The translations under genes were made by a program, and so were the position numbers. A stretch of 43,032 nt of DNA from an uncultured Pelagibacteraceae bacterium (GTDB lineage Bacteria; Pseudomonadota; Alphaproteobacteria; Pelagibacterales; Pelagibacteraceae): contig CACJEG010000008.1 in NCBI GenBank assembly GCA_902592375.1, forward strand, positions 1-43,032. The letters run 5' to 3'. Under the pieces are notes generated by a model, which saw only the letters and a program-made list of their open reading frames with translations, was not told where the DNA came from and did not search any database. Positions 25,416 through 33,523 of the stretch are shown one piece after another; position 1 is the first letter of the stretch, and the number at the start of each line of letters is the position of its first letter.

Positions 25416-26126
25416 ATGTCAGAAAAATATGTAATTTTTGGTGCGACAGGTTCTATTGGGTCAAGTTTAGCAGAACAATTAAAAAACTCTGGAAACTATA
25501 TTCATTTAGTTGGAAGAAATGAAAGTGAACTTAGTTCTGTCTCTGAAAAACTTGGATGCTCACATACCGTTGTAGATGTTTTAGAGGATGGGTTTATAGA
25601 AAAAGTTAAATCAGATATTTCTGAAATTAAAGGCCTAGCTTATTGTGTTGGTTCAATTGATTTGAAACCATTAAGAATGGTAAATGAACAAGACTTTCAG
25701 AAATGTATGAAACTTAATCTTTATTCTGCTGTAGAAGCTATTAAAGGATTTCAAGAAAGTTTAAAAAAAAATAAAGGTTCGATAGTATTATTTTCTACCG
25801 TTGCTGCCCAAAGAGGTTTTACTAACCATGCAATCATAGCCTCAGCAAAAGCTGCTGTTGAAGGATTGACGGTTTCTCTTGCAGCAGAATTTGCTCCGAA
25901 CATAAGAGTAAATTGTGTGGCACCAAGTTTAACAAAATCTAAAATAGCAGAACCAATGTTAAAAAATACTGCTATAGCCGAAGGTATTGCAAAAGCACAC
26001 CCCCTTAAAAGATTAGGCGAAGGTAAAGACTCTGCTGCTCTTGCTAAATTCTTGCTAACAGAAGATAGTTCTTGGGTTACAGGCCAAATAATTGCTGTAG
26101 ATGGTGGTAGATCTAAGCTTTCATAA
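25416..26126 (+). CDS. Short-chain dehydrogenase/reductase-like protein lacking the catalytic tyrosine
   Basis: A 236-residue SDR-fold protein. The nucleotide-binding GATGSIG is at 9-15, S127 lies in LFSTVAAQ, and the C-terminal VNCVAPS and VTGQIIAVDGG are typical. The YxxxK signature is altered: K145 is present in ASAKAAVEG, but the tyrosine position is I141. Classical reductase chemistry is therefore doubtful. It may be a binding protein or use an unusual mechanism. It is divergent from the PhrB-like gene and overlaps or abuts the PQQ-type sugar dehydrogenase. Confidence 0.85.
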   Translation: MSEKYVIFGATGSIGSSLAEQLKNSGNYIHLVGRNESELSSVSEKLGCSHTVVDVLEDGFIEKVKSDISEIKGLAYCVGSIDLKPLRMVNEQDFQKCMKLNLYSAVEAIKGFQESLKKNKGSIVLFSTVAAQRGFTNHAIIASAKAAVEGLTVSLAAEFAPNIRVNCVAPSLTKSKIAEPMLKNTAIAEGIAKAHPLKRLGEGKDSAALAKFLLTEDSSWVTGQIIAVDGGRSKLS

Positions 26127-27195
26127 AGTGATCAAATATTTTTTATCGATATTTTTCTTTTTACTATTTTCATCGAAAAGTTTTTCTGAAAATTTTACTT
26201 TTAAAAAATTGACAGATTTAAATGACCCATGGGGATCATCTTTTATAAATAATGAAGAAATTATTATCACTGAAAAAACTGGAAAAATAAAAATAGTAAA
26301 TATTATTTCTGAAGAAGTTTATGAAGTTGAACATAACTTAAATTATTTTGTACATGGACAAGGAGGTTTATTAGATATTATTTACCAAGATAATTACTTA
26401 TGGATTTCTTATTCAGAAAATAGAGGGGATTGGAAAACCAGTACATCAATTGCAAAAGCTGAATTAAATAAAAAAAATTTAGATTTTAAAAATATATTTC
26501 AAGCTGAACCACCAATAGAATCTGGTTATCATTTTGGTTCTAGACTGGCTATTAAAGACAATTATCTTTTTGCATCTGCTGGTGAAAGAGGTGGGGGTAT
26601 GATTGCTCAAGATCCGACAAGCCATCCTGGAAGTATTATCAGAATTTATTTAGATGGTAGTATTCCAAAAGATAACCCTAAATTTAGAGGTAAATCAGAT
26701 TGGTTACCAGAAATTTATCAAATAGGTGTTCGTAATCCTCAAGGTCTAACCTATTCCTCTTTTGATGGAAAAATTTATGCAAGCAACCATGGTGCAAAAG
26801 GTGGTGATTGGTTTGGTGAAGTAAAAAAGGGAGAGAATTATGGTTGGAAAATTTTAGGTTGGGGTGGAACAAATTATTCAGGGTCAAAGATTGGACCTAA
26901 ATGGAAACCAGGTTTTACTAAGGCACTCCAATACTGGGTACCTTCAATAGCTGCAAGTGCAATAACCATTTATAAAGGAAAAGAATTTGATGAGTGGAAT
27001 GGCGAAGCGCTCATTACTTCTTTAAAAGATAAATCATTAAGAAAATTAAACTTTCAAAATTCATCTAACATTCAAGAAACAATTATTTTCAAAGATAAAA
27101 TTGGAAGAATAAGAGATATACAAGTTCATCCTGTTAATGGAAAAATATATTTTCTTGCGGGAAATAGCTTATGGTTAATGGAGAAAAAAAAATAA
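26101..27195 (+). CDS. PQQ-dependent aldose sugar dehydrogenase-like protein (soluble GDH/YliI family)
   Basis: A 364-residue secreted beta-propeller protein. A signal peptide (YFLSIFFFLLFSSKSFSE) is followed by the GDH-like repeats. Recognisable family sites are DPWGSSF, GQGGLLDI, GYHFGSRLAI (catalytic histidine region), GERGGG, HPGSIIRI, GVRNPQGL (PQQ-binding arginine) and ENYGWKI. The protein would oxidise aldoses in the periplasm using PQQ. ATG 26101 overlaps the SDR gene by 26 bases; GTG 26128, just after the SDR stop, gives a cleaner signal peptide and may be the true start. No PQQ synthesis gene is in the window. Confidence 0.8.
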   Translation: MVVDLSFHKVIKYFLSIFFFLLFSSKSFSENFTFKKLTDLNDPWGSSFINNEEIIITEKTGKIKIVNIISEEVYEVEHNLNYFVHGQGGLLDIIYQDNYLWISYSENRGDWKTSTSIAKAELNKKNLDFKNIFQAEPPIESGYHFGSRLAIKDNYLFASAGERGGGMIAQDPTSHPGSIIRIYLDGSIPKDNPKFRGKSDWLPEIYQIGVRNPQGLTYSSFDGKIYASNHGAKGGDWFGEVKKGENYGWKILGWGGTNYSGSKIGPKWKPGFTKALQYWVPSIAASAITIYKGKEFDEWNGEALITSLKDKSLRKLNFQNSSNIQETIIFKDKIGRIRDIQVHPVNGKIYFLAGNSLWLMEKKK

Positions 27196-27196
27196 T

Positions 27197-28180
27197 ATGA
27201 AAGAAAGACCTTATCATCATTTGCCTGATGGTACTTTCAGGAATCCAAAAGGATCTCCAGTAATAATATCTAGGTCAGGAAAATTTTCTTATAGAACTTT
27301 CAGTAAATTGAGAAAAAAAGTTGATTTATCTTATCCAAAAGAACATGTGATTGAAAAAGAAAAAGTATTAGCTGATTTAGAAAAATATAAAGATGATGAT
27401 TATATTGCTTGGATAGGTCACGCCACATACCTTATAAAATTAGGTGGAACTACAATTATAACAGATCCTGTATTTTCAAAGAACGCTGGACCACTAATCT
27501 TCGGTCCAAAGAGATTTACTAATCCTGCAGTAAAATTAAAAGAGATACCTAAAACGGATATATTTTTACTCACTCATAATCATTACGATCATCAGGACAT
27601 GTCAACAATTAGAAATTTTCCTTTTAAGAGTGCAAAAGTATTAACACCTCTAAATCTTGGTAAATATTTTAAAGGATATAGAGATGTAAATGAAATGGAT
27701 TGGTATGATCAAATAATTATAAATGAGAATTTGAAAATTTCTTTACTTCCTGCAGTTCATTGGTCAAAGAGAAGTTTAACAGACACTAATAAAACTTTGT
27801 GGGGTAATTTTCTTATAGAATATAAAAATAAAAAAATTTTATTCGCATGTGACACTGGATATGGGGAAATCTATAAAGAACTAGGAGAAAAATATGGTCC
27901 TATAGATCTGACAATGATTAATATTGGAGCTTATAATTTCAAACCAATGTTTGATAAAACTATATATCATACTACGCCAGAGGAAGCCTTGAATGTTGCA
28001 CAAGACCTAAAAAGTAAAAAAGTATTAGGAATGCATTGGGGAACATTTGTTTTGTCATTAGAGCCAATTATGGAACCCCCAATTAGATTTAAAGATAGTG
28101 CTGAAAAATATGGTTTTAATAAAGAAGATGCTATTATTTTTAAAATTGGAGAAGTTAGTCCTCTAGATAAATTGTTATAG
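27197..28180 (+). CDS. MBL-fold metal-dependent hydrolase (NAPE-PLD/UlaG-like)
   Basis: A 327-residue metallo-beta-lactamase-fold protein. The metal motif is THNHYDH, with H127, H129, D131 and H132. Further family elements are YIAWIGHATYLI, TIITDPVFS, the AVHWSKRS histidine, ILFACDTGYGEIYKELGE and LGMHWGTF. The N-terminus (YHHLPDGTFRNPKGS) resembles the bacterial N-acyl-phosphatidylethanolamine phospholipase D-like group, which suggests action on a lipid-derived or phosphodiester substrate, but this is inference. It starts one base after the sugar dehydrogenase and converges with the AEC transporter, overlapping it by 6 bases. Confidence 0.85.
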   Translation: MKERPYHHLPDGTFRNPKGSPVIISRSGKFSYRTFSKLRKKVDLSYPKEHVIEKEKVLADLEKYKDDDYIAWIGHATYLIKLGGTTIITDPVFSKNAGPLIFGPKRFTNPAVKLKEIPKTDIFLLTHNHYDHQDMSTIRNFPFKSAKVLTPLNLGKYFKGYRDVNEMDWYDQIIINENLKISLLPAVHWSKRSLTDTNKTLWGNFLIEYKNKKILFACDTGYGEIYKELGEKYGPIDLTMINIGAYNFKPMFDKTIYHTTPEEALNVAQDLKSKKVLGMHWGTFVLSLEPIMEPPIRFKDSAEKYGFNKEDAIIFKIGEVSPLDKLL

Positions 28181-29101
28181 AGTTAAATACTTAATTGCAA
28201 AAAATATAGTAGCTATAGAAGCAATTGTAGAGACAAAAATTGCTTTAATTATATTTTCGGGACTTACATTATAAGCAGCACATAAAACTATAGAAGTAAC
28301 TCCGCAAGGTGCAACGCTAACGAAGAAAGCACCTGGTATTTCAGCTGGCAATCCTGCATCAAAAAACACTAATCCAATTAATAATAAAATTATCGGGGAA
28401 ATGACTAATTTTAAAACTGAAATAGAAACAGATAATTTGTTAAGTACATTTTTAGTATAAAATGAAAGAGTTATGCCAATTGCAAACAATCCAACTGGTG
28501 AAACACATGCTGCAAGTTTAGACAAAGTATATTCAATTGGTGTTTGATTAATATTAAAATTTAATAATAAAAATAATAGACCTATAATTATTGAAAGAAT
28601 AAATGGGTTTAAAAATAAATTTTTAATAAAATATAATAAATTTACATTTTTTTTTGTAGATAATTCGAGGAAAAAAGCAATTATAGATAATAAAATTATT
28701 CCATCCATTAATATGATACTTGCAACTTGTGTAATTACATTTTGTTGAAAATATATTTCTGTTATTGGCAAAAGCAAAGTTACATGGTTTGATAATGCAA
28801 CTGTTAAAGCCCAAATAATTGACTCTGGGATTGATCTTTTAAAATATTTTGAAGTAATTAAGTAGGCGATAATTCCACATATCGACTGCATAATTAAATA
28901 AGAGAAAATTTGTTTGAAATCTATTTGTCCAATTTCATTTTGTGCTATTAGCTTAATTATCAATGCTGGAACTGCAATATAGAACAAGAAAAGATTTAAA
29001 ATTTTAGCATGACTAAGGTCTAAGACCTTCAACTTACCAAAAACAAAACCTAAAAAAGTAATAAATATAAATGGAGTTAGTCCTAAAAAAATTGTGAACA
29101 T
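28175..29101 (-). CDS. AEC family transporter (auxin efflux carrier-like)
   Basis: A 308-residue protein with about ten membrane helices in the two-halves pattern of the AEC family: an N-terminal LTPFIFITFLGFVFGKLKVLD, a mid-protein charged loop, and a C-terminal VSVAPCGVTSIVLCAAYNVSPE carrying the conserved proline crossover. Bacterial members export or import organic acids such as malate or malonate. The substrate here is unknown. It lies 3 bases downstream of the dioxygenase gene on the same strand, so it may move a substrate or product of the dioxygenase/dehalogenase pair. Confidence 0.88.
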   Translation of the reverse strand: MFTIFLGLTPFIFITFLGFVFGKLKVLDLSHAKILNLFLFYIAVPALIIKLIAQNEIGQIDFKQIFSYLIMQSICGIIAYLITSKYFKRSIPESIIWALTVALSNHVTLLLPITEIYFQQNVITQVASIILMDGIILLSIIAFFLELSTKKNVNLLYFIKNLFLNPFILSIIIGLLFLLLNFNINQTPIEYTLSKLAACVSPVGLFAIGITLSFYTKNVLNKLSVSISVLKLVISPIILLLIGLVFFDAGLPAEIPGAFFVSVAPCGVTSIVLCAAYNVSPENIIKAIFVSTIASIATIFFAIKYLTL

Positions 29102-29104
29102 AAA

Positions 29105-29896
29105 TTATTTAATCGTTATTCTATGCATTATTCTATTTCCTTTGAAAGGTGTTGCTTGATGAAGCATAGATCTATTATCCCATATAGCCAATTGATTTTT
29201 TTCCCAAGGCAATGAAAATTGAAACTTCTTCTTAATTTGATGGTTAAATAAAAATTTTTTTAACTTTTCTTGATTTTTTATCTTTGAGCTAAAACCAACA
29301 AAATGTCCTGGACTACAATAAATAGAATAATTTGTGCTGATTTTCCTAATTATTCTATGTGAAGATTTAAGCTCTGTAATATTTTTTCCTTTTTCTTTTA
29401 CTCTTTCTTTTGTTGTAACCGAGATTGGACCCTCAGAGGAATATTTACCTTTAATATTTTTAAATTTTCTTTTTATTGGACTTGGTAATTCTTTATAAGC
29501 AAGATATTGAGAACAAAATTCTGTATTAGCTTTTCCTTTTTTTGGCACAAGTTTAGAAAGCAACATTGTAAATCTTGGTGGTTTTTTTGTATAAATCGAG
29601 TCTGTATGAAATTGTTCACCAAAACTTGGTCCTTTATCAGTTGATTTTCTTTGCACCACAGTAATTTGAGGAAATTTTTTATTTAAACCTTTTAGTCTTG
29701 GATAGTTGGCTAATTTTCCAAAATATTTCGCAAACTGAATATAAAATTTAGAAGTTAATTCTTGTTGTTTAAAATACAACATTCCATATTTATTCAGTGC
29801 TTTCTTAATTTTTAAAATATCTTTATTCGTAATATCTTTTAAATTTACAATTATTTCAGCTCCAATATTTTTTTTATTTGGAATTATTTTTAACAT
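29105..29896 (-). CDS. TauD/TfdA family 2-oxoglutarate-dependent dioxygenase
   Basis: A 263-residue Fe(II)/2OG dioxygenase. The facial triad is H97 and D99 (EQFHTDSIY) with H246 (MLHQATPF). A 2OG-binding arginine lies near the C-terminus (R259 or R255). GMLYFKQQELT near residue 38 is the family opening. Such enzymes hydroxylate sulfonates, phenoxyacetates, carnitine precursors and others; the substrate cannot be read from sequence. The start overlaps the upstream haloacid-dehalogenase-like hydrolase gene by 23 bases, so the two are translationally linked, and the AEC transporter follows. Confidence 0.88.
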   Translation of the reverse strand: MLKIIPNKKNIGAEIIVNLKDITNKDILKIKKALNKYGMLYFKQQELTSKFYIQFAKYFGKLANYPRLKGLNKKFPQITVVQRKSTDKGPSFGEQFHTDSIYTKKPPRFTMLLSKLVPKKGKANTEFCSQYLAYKELPSPIKRKFKNIKGKYSSEGPISVTTKERVKEKGKNITELKSSHRIIRKISTNYSIYCSPGHFVGFSSKIKNQEKLKKFLFNHQIKKKFQFSLPWEKNQLAIWDNRSMLHQATPFKGNRIMHRITIK

Positions 29897-30761
29897 TTTT
29901 TAAAAAAAATTTTTTTAAGTGATTAATTGTTTGTTTAGGACTCTCCTCTGGAATGAAATGATCTGAATTAATTTCTGCTCCATAAACTTTTTTGTTTGTA
30001 TATTTTTGCCAAATTTTAACTGATTTAAATTGCGTTCCAACAACTCCCTTTTTACCCCACAAAACTTGTATAGGAATGTTTAATTTTTTTTTCCGATCTT
30101 TTTTGTCATGCACTAAATCTATAGTCGCCGCAGCCCTATAATCCTCACAAGTTGCATGAATTCTTTTTTTTTGTTTAAAGGCTCTAAAATATTCATCTTC
30201 AACTTTTCCAATCGCACGTTTTGATGACCTATTAAAACGACTTTTTAACCATCTTTTAGGATCTGCCATTATCATTTTCTCTGGTAAAGGTGCTGGCTGT
30301 ATTAAATAAAACCAATGAAAATATCCTTTTGCAAATTTCATATCTGTATGCTCGTACATATCTAGAGTTGGACAAATATCTAATACACTTAAAGCCATAA
30401 TTTTATTTCTATAATCTCTTGCCATTCTGTGTGCAACTCTTCCGCCTCTATCATGTCCAGCAACAAAAAATTTTCTAAAATTTAATTTGCTCATCAACTG
30501 AACCATATCTTTAGCCATTTCTCTTTTAGAATAATTTTTATGATTAATTCCACCTGGTAAAACAAAACTATCTCCATACCCTCTAAGATCAGCGACAATT
30601 ACAGTAAAATATTTGCTAAGCCCTGGGGCAGTTTTGTGCCACATTACATGTGTTTGAGGATATCCGTGAAGTAATAATAAGGGAGGACCGTTACCTTTAA
30701 ATCGACAAAAAATTTTACCCTTGCTTACTTTAACAAATTTTTTTTTAAAACCATTAAACAT
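29874..30761 (-). CDS. Alpha/beta hydrolase, fluoroacetate/haloacetate dehalogenase-like
   Basis: A 295-residue alpha/beta hydrolase. HGYPQTH gives the oxyanion hole. The nucleophile is D104 in GHDRGGRVAHRMA, with carboxylate-binding R105 and R108. The acid D128 lies in VLDICPT, and a late histidine in INSDHFIPE. The pocket residues that define fluoroacetate dehalogenases also appear present: H149-W150 in YFHWFYLIQPAPLP and Y208 in CEDYRAA. The likely reaction is hydrolysis of a 2-haloacid to the 2-hydroxyacid (haloacetate to glycolate). Some family members act as other hydrolases, so activity is inferred. It overlaps the dioxygenase gene. Confidence 0.82.
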   Translation of the reverse strand: MFNGFKKKFVKVSKGKIFCRFKGNGPPLLLLHGYPQTHVMWHKTAPGLSKYFTVIVADLRGYGDSFVLPGGINHKNYSKREMAKDMVQLMSKLNFRKFFVAGHDRGGRVAHRMARDYRNKIMALSVLDICPTLDMYEHTDMKFAKGYFHWFYLIQPAPLPEKMIMADPKRWLKSRFNRSSKRAIGKVEDEYFRAFKQKKRIHATCEDYRAAATIDLVHDKKDRKKKLNIPIQVLWGKKGVVGTQFKSVKIWQKYTNKKVYGAEINSDHFIPEESPKQTINHLKKFFLKNVKNNSK

Positions 30762-30772
30762 GATTAAACTAT

Positions 30773-31048
30773 TTAATTATTTAATAGTTTATTTTTTGCC
30801 TTTTCAAATTCCTCTTGAGAAATAATTCCTTTTTCTTTTAGATCATTCAATTTAGTAAGTTCATCACTTAAATTGCTGCTTTGTTCATCAGAAGTTTCGC
30901 TTGTCTCCCTACCCTCACTTTCAGCTTCCTCTTTCTCAGCTCTATTAGCTTCCTTAGACTTAAAACCATTCATAATTGCCATTCCACCTAAATATAAAAC
31001 ATAAGCCATAATAGGAATAACCAATCCAAAAAAAATTATTTTTTCCAT
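30773..31048 (-). CDS. Small membrane protein with SHOCT domain
   Basis: A 91-residue protein: one N-terminal helix (about 4-27), a strongly charged Glu/Lys/Ser linker (30-62), and a C-terminal SHOCT domain (about 63-90, ELTKLNDLKEKGIISQEEFEKAKNKLL). SHOCT domains are short oligomerisation modules in many bacterial membrane proteins. The function is unknown. It lies 11 bases before the dehalogenase-like gene and 3 bases after another small membrane protein gene. Confidence 0.85.
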   Translation of the reverse strand: MEKIIFFGLVIPIMAYVLYLGGMAIMNGFKSKEANRAEKEEAESEGRETSETSDEQSSNLSDELTKLNDLKEKGIISQEEFEKAKNKLLNN

Positions 31049-31051
31049 AAT

Positions 31052-31255
31052 TTAATCTTCATCTTCTTCACGCCAGTTTTTTTCATACATTAAATATGCA
31101 GCGTATATTACTGATACAGTGCCTACAATCATACCATAATCAAAACCAGTTTGCTTGTCATGCAAATACCAACCTAGTTGAGTTGCCCCAATAGGTGGAA
31201 CTGTAAGAAGCAAAAAAATAATACCAAATCTGTATGGTCGTTTAGGTTTTTTCAT
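31052..31255 (-). CDS. Small membrane protein, unknown function
   Basis: A 67-residue protein with a basic N-terminus (KKPKRPYRFG), two hydrophobic helices (about 11-29 and 39-57), and a very acidic C-terminus (REEDED). No family is recognised. It is the first gene of the minus-strand run that continues into the SHOCT protein, the dehalogenase-like hydrolase and the dioxygenase; folD lies 38 bases upstream on the same strand. Confidence 0.7.
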   Translation of the reverse strand: MKKPKRPYRFGIIFLLLTVPPIGATQLGWYLHDKQTGFDYGMIVGTVSVIYAAYLMYEKNWREEDED

Positions 31256-31293
31256 CCTAATAAATTAACAGATTACAGCTTATGGTTTAATTA

Positions 31294-32139
31294 TTAAATT
31301 TGCGATCTTTTGAAACAGTCGATCGTATTTTTAAGCAAACAAGCAATAGTCATTGGACCTACACCGCCTGGAACTGGAGTAAGTGCTTTTGCATTTTCTG
31401 AAACTTCATCAAAATGAACATCACCAACTATACCATTGTCAGTTTTATTTATACCAACATCAATAACAATAGCATTTTTCTTAACCCAATCTCCTCTAAC
31501 AAGTTCGGGTATACCTACAGCTGCAACAATTATATCTGCCTCTAAACATTCAGCTTTTAAATCTTTAGTTTTTGAATGGGTTATAGTTACAGTGCAATTT
31601 TCCTTTAAAAGAAGTTGTGTCATCGGTTTACCATTTAAATTTGATCTACCCACAACCACAGCTTTTTTACCACTTAAATTAGGTTCAATTTTTTTTATCA
31701 ACAAATAACATCCAAGCGGAGTACAAGGTACCGAACTTTCATAACCAGATGAAAGATTGCCTACATTCATTGGATGAAATCCATCTACGTCTTTTGAGGG
31801 ATTAATAGCTTCTATAACCTTCTGCTTATCAATGTGCTTAGGTAAAGGAAGTTGAACTAAAATTCCTGAAACAGTTTCATCACTGTTTAGTTCTTGAATT
31901 TTTTCTAGAACAGTTTTTTCTTCAACTGAATCTGGATATTTAATAACTTCAGATTTTAATCCTACCTCTTTAGCTGACTTCTCTTTATTTCTTACATAAA
32001 TCTGACTAGGTGTTAAATCACCAATCAGTATTACTGTTAAACCTGGTACTTTATTATGTTTTGATTTTAGCTCTGCAACTTCTTCCTTTAACTCTGCTCT
32101 TAATTCTGCCGCTGCTTTTTTTCCATCAATTAAAATCAT
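31294..32139 (-). CDS. folD: Bifunctional methylenetetrahydrofolate dehydrogenase/cyclohydrolase
   Basis: A 281-residue folate enzyme interconverting methylene-, methenyl- and formyl-tetrahydrofolate with NADP. The catalytic Y48-x3-K52 motif lies in QIYVRNKEKSA. Q-L-P-L-P follows, D119 lies in KDVDGFHP, the Rossmann segment is VVVGRSNLNGKP, and the C-terminal PVPGGVGPMTIA is diagnostic. The length is typical. It supplies one-carbon units, which links it with glycine/serine use elsewhere in the window. It lies 9 bases after yggT. Confidence 0.96.
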   Translation of the reverse strand: MILIDGKKAAAELRAELKEEVAELKSKHNKVPGLTVILIGDLTPSQIYVRNKEKSAKEVGLKSEVIKYPDSVEEKTVLEKIQELNSDETVSGILVQLPLPKHIDKQKVIEAINPSKDVDGFHPMNVGNLSSGYESSVPCTPLGCYLLIKKIEPNLSGKKAVVVGRSNLNGKPMTQLLLKENCTVTITHSKTKDLKAECLEADIIVAAVGIPELVRGDWVKKNAIVIDVGINKTDNGIVGDVHFDEVSENAKALTPVPGGVGPMTIACLLKNTIDCFKRSQI

Positions 32140-32148
32140 ATTTCTCTC

Positions 32149-32439
32149 TTAAAAAATCATTGGTGCGATGTACAGCTTCATACACATTTCGATAAACCAA
32201 ATCAATAAAAGAAGGATGATTGGAGAAATATCTAGTGAACCTAAATTTGGCAAAAAATGTCTAATTTTATTCAGGAAAGGCTCAGTTAATTTGTAACTTA
32301 GCTCTAAAATTGCATAAACAAACCTATTTTGAGTATTTAGAACATTAAATGCAATTAGCCAACTTACAATAACATTGGCGATTACAACATAAGAGTACAA
32401 TTTTAAAATTTGTAAAACTAAATAAAAAATAGCTATCAT
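32149..32439 (-). CDS. YggT family membrane protein
   Basis: A 96-residue protein with two hydrophobic hairpins separated by the YggT signature region (ELSYKLTEPFLNKIRHFLPNLGSLDISPI at about 47-75). ASYVVIANVIVSWLIAF-type helix and a final LLLLIWFIEM helix complete the fold. YggT proteins occur beside division or pyrroline-reductase genes and have been linked to osmotic stress. The function is unproven. It overlaps mscS by 4 bases and precedes folD. Confidence 0.85.
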   Translation of the reverse strand: MIAIFYLVLQILKLYSYVVIANVIVSWLIAFNVLNTQNRFVYAILELSYKLTEPFLNKIRHFLPNLGSLDISPIILLLLIWFIEMCMKLYIAPMIF

Positions 32440-33521
32440 TTTTTCTCAACGTAAATCGACTGACTTGGGAACGCAAATGAAGCACCATTTTTTTCAACAA
32501 TTTCTTTGATCGCAATTGCTAATCTTTCTTTAACATCTAACCAATTGTTCCAACTTCCTGTTTTTGTAAAGCATCTTACATACATATCTATTGAACTATC
32601 AGAAAATTTATCAACTCTTACCGCAACACCAATTGAGGTATTATAATCTTCGCTTGAATTAATATGACTTTCGATTTCATCTCTAATTTTTTTTAATTGA
32701 TCTACCGTAGTGTCATATTGAAGTGTAATAATCCAACTGATTAACCAATTTGAAGTTTCACTTACATTTACAACTGCGTTTTCGGCAAATTGAAAATTTG
32801 GAATAATAGCAAGAGATTTGTCAAACTTTCTAATTGTTGTTGATCTAAATCCAATCTTTTCTACTACACCTTCAATAATACCCTCGACAGCTATCCAGTC
32901 TCCAATTTTAAATCTCTTTTCAACTAAAACTAAAATTCCTGATATTAAATTTTTGAATAAATCTTGTGCCCCTAATGCTACAGCAACACCAAACAATCCA
33001 AGACCTGCAATGATTGGACCTATTTTAATTCCCCACAATTCTAAAACTGCTGCTAAACCTAAAATAAAAATTAAAATTTTTAATGACTTAATTATCCAGC
33101 CAATAAGTTCTCTTGTTAACAATTTGTCTAAACCACTAAGTATGTATGATATTGGTTCAATGATTTGGTGAATTACCCAAAAAATTAAAATAGTGATTAA
33201 CGTTCTATTAATTGTATCTACCACTTCTCTTCCTTCTAGTGAGAAAGTCATGTAGTAGCTTGCAATAAAAAATCCTAATACAATTGGTAAAAATCTTGCT
33301 GGTCCTACAAGTGATTGAACAAAAGTATCATCTAATTTATTCGTTGTTCTTTTCGAGATAATTTCTAATTTTTTAATAACTAATTTACTTATTAGACCTC
33401 TAAAAATTAAGAATAGTAAAAATATTCCAATACCAATTAAGATTTGAAAGATATCAACACCAAGAATTCCTTTATTCCATACTGATAAAAATATCTCCGA
33501 AAAATTATTAATTAATTCCAT
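32436..33521 (-). CDS. Small-conductance mechanosensitive channel (MscS family)
   Basis: A 361-residue inner-membrane channel opening under membrane tension. Four or five N-terminal helices are followed by the MscS pore helix and beta domain: GPIIAGLGLFGVAVALGAQDLFKNLISGILVLVEKRFKIGDWI is the characteristic pore and upper-vestibule stretch (about 168-210), then EGVVEKIGFRSTTIRKFD. The alpha/beta C-terminal vestibule follows. It lies 2 bases downstream of hemD and overlaps yggT. Confidence is high for the family, which has many paralogs. Confidence 0.93.
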   Translation of the reverse strand: MELINNFSEIFLSVWNKGILGVDIFQILIGIGIFLLFLIFRGLISKLVIKKLEIISKRTTNKLDDTFVQSLVGPARFLPIVLGFFIASYYMTFSLEGREVVDTINRTLITILIFWVIHQIIEPISYILSGLDKLLTRELIGWIIKSLKILIFILGLAAVLELWGIKIGPIIAGLGLFGVAVALGAQDLFKNLISGILVLVEKRFKIGDWIAVEGIIEGVVEKIGFRSTTIRKFDKSLAIIPNFQFAENAVVNVSETSNWLISWIITLQYDTTVDQLKKIRDEIESHINSSEDYNTSIGVAVRVDKFSDSSIDMYVRCFTKTGSWNNWLDVKERLAIAIKEIVEKNGASFAFPSQSIYVEKK

Positions 33522-33523
33522 TT

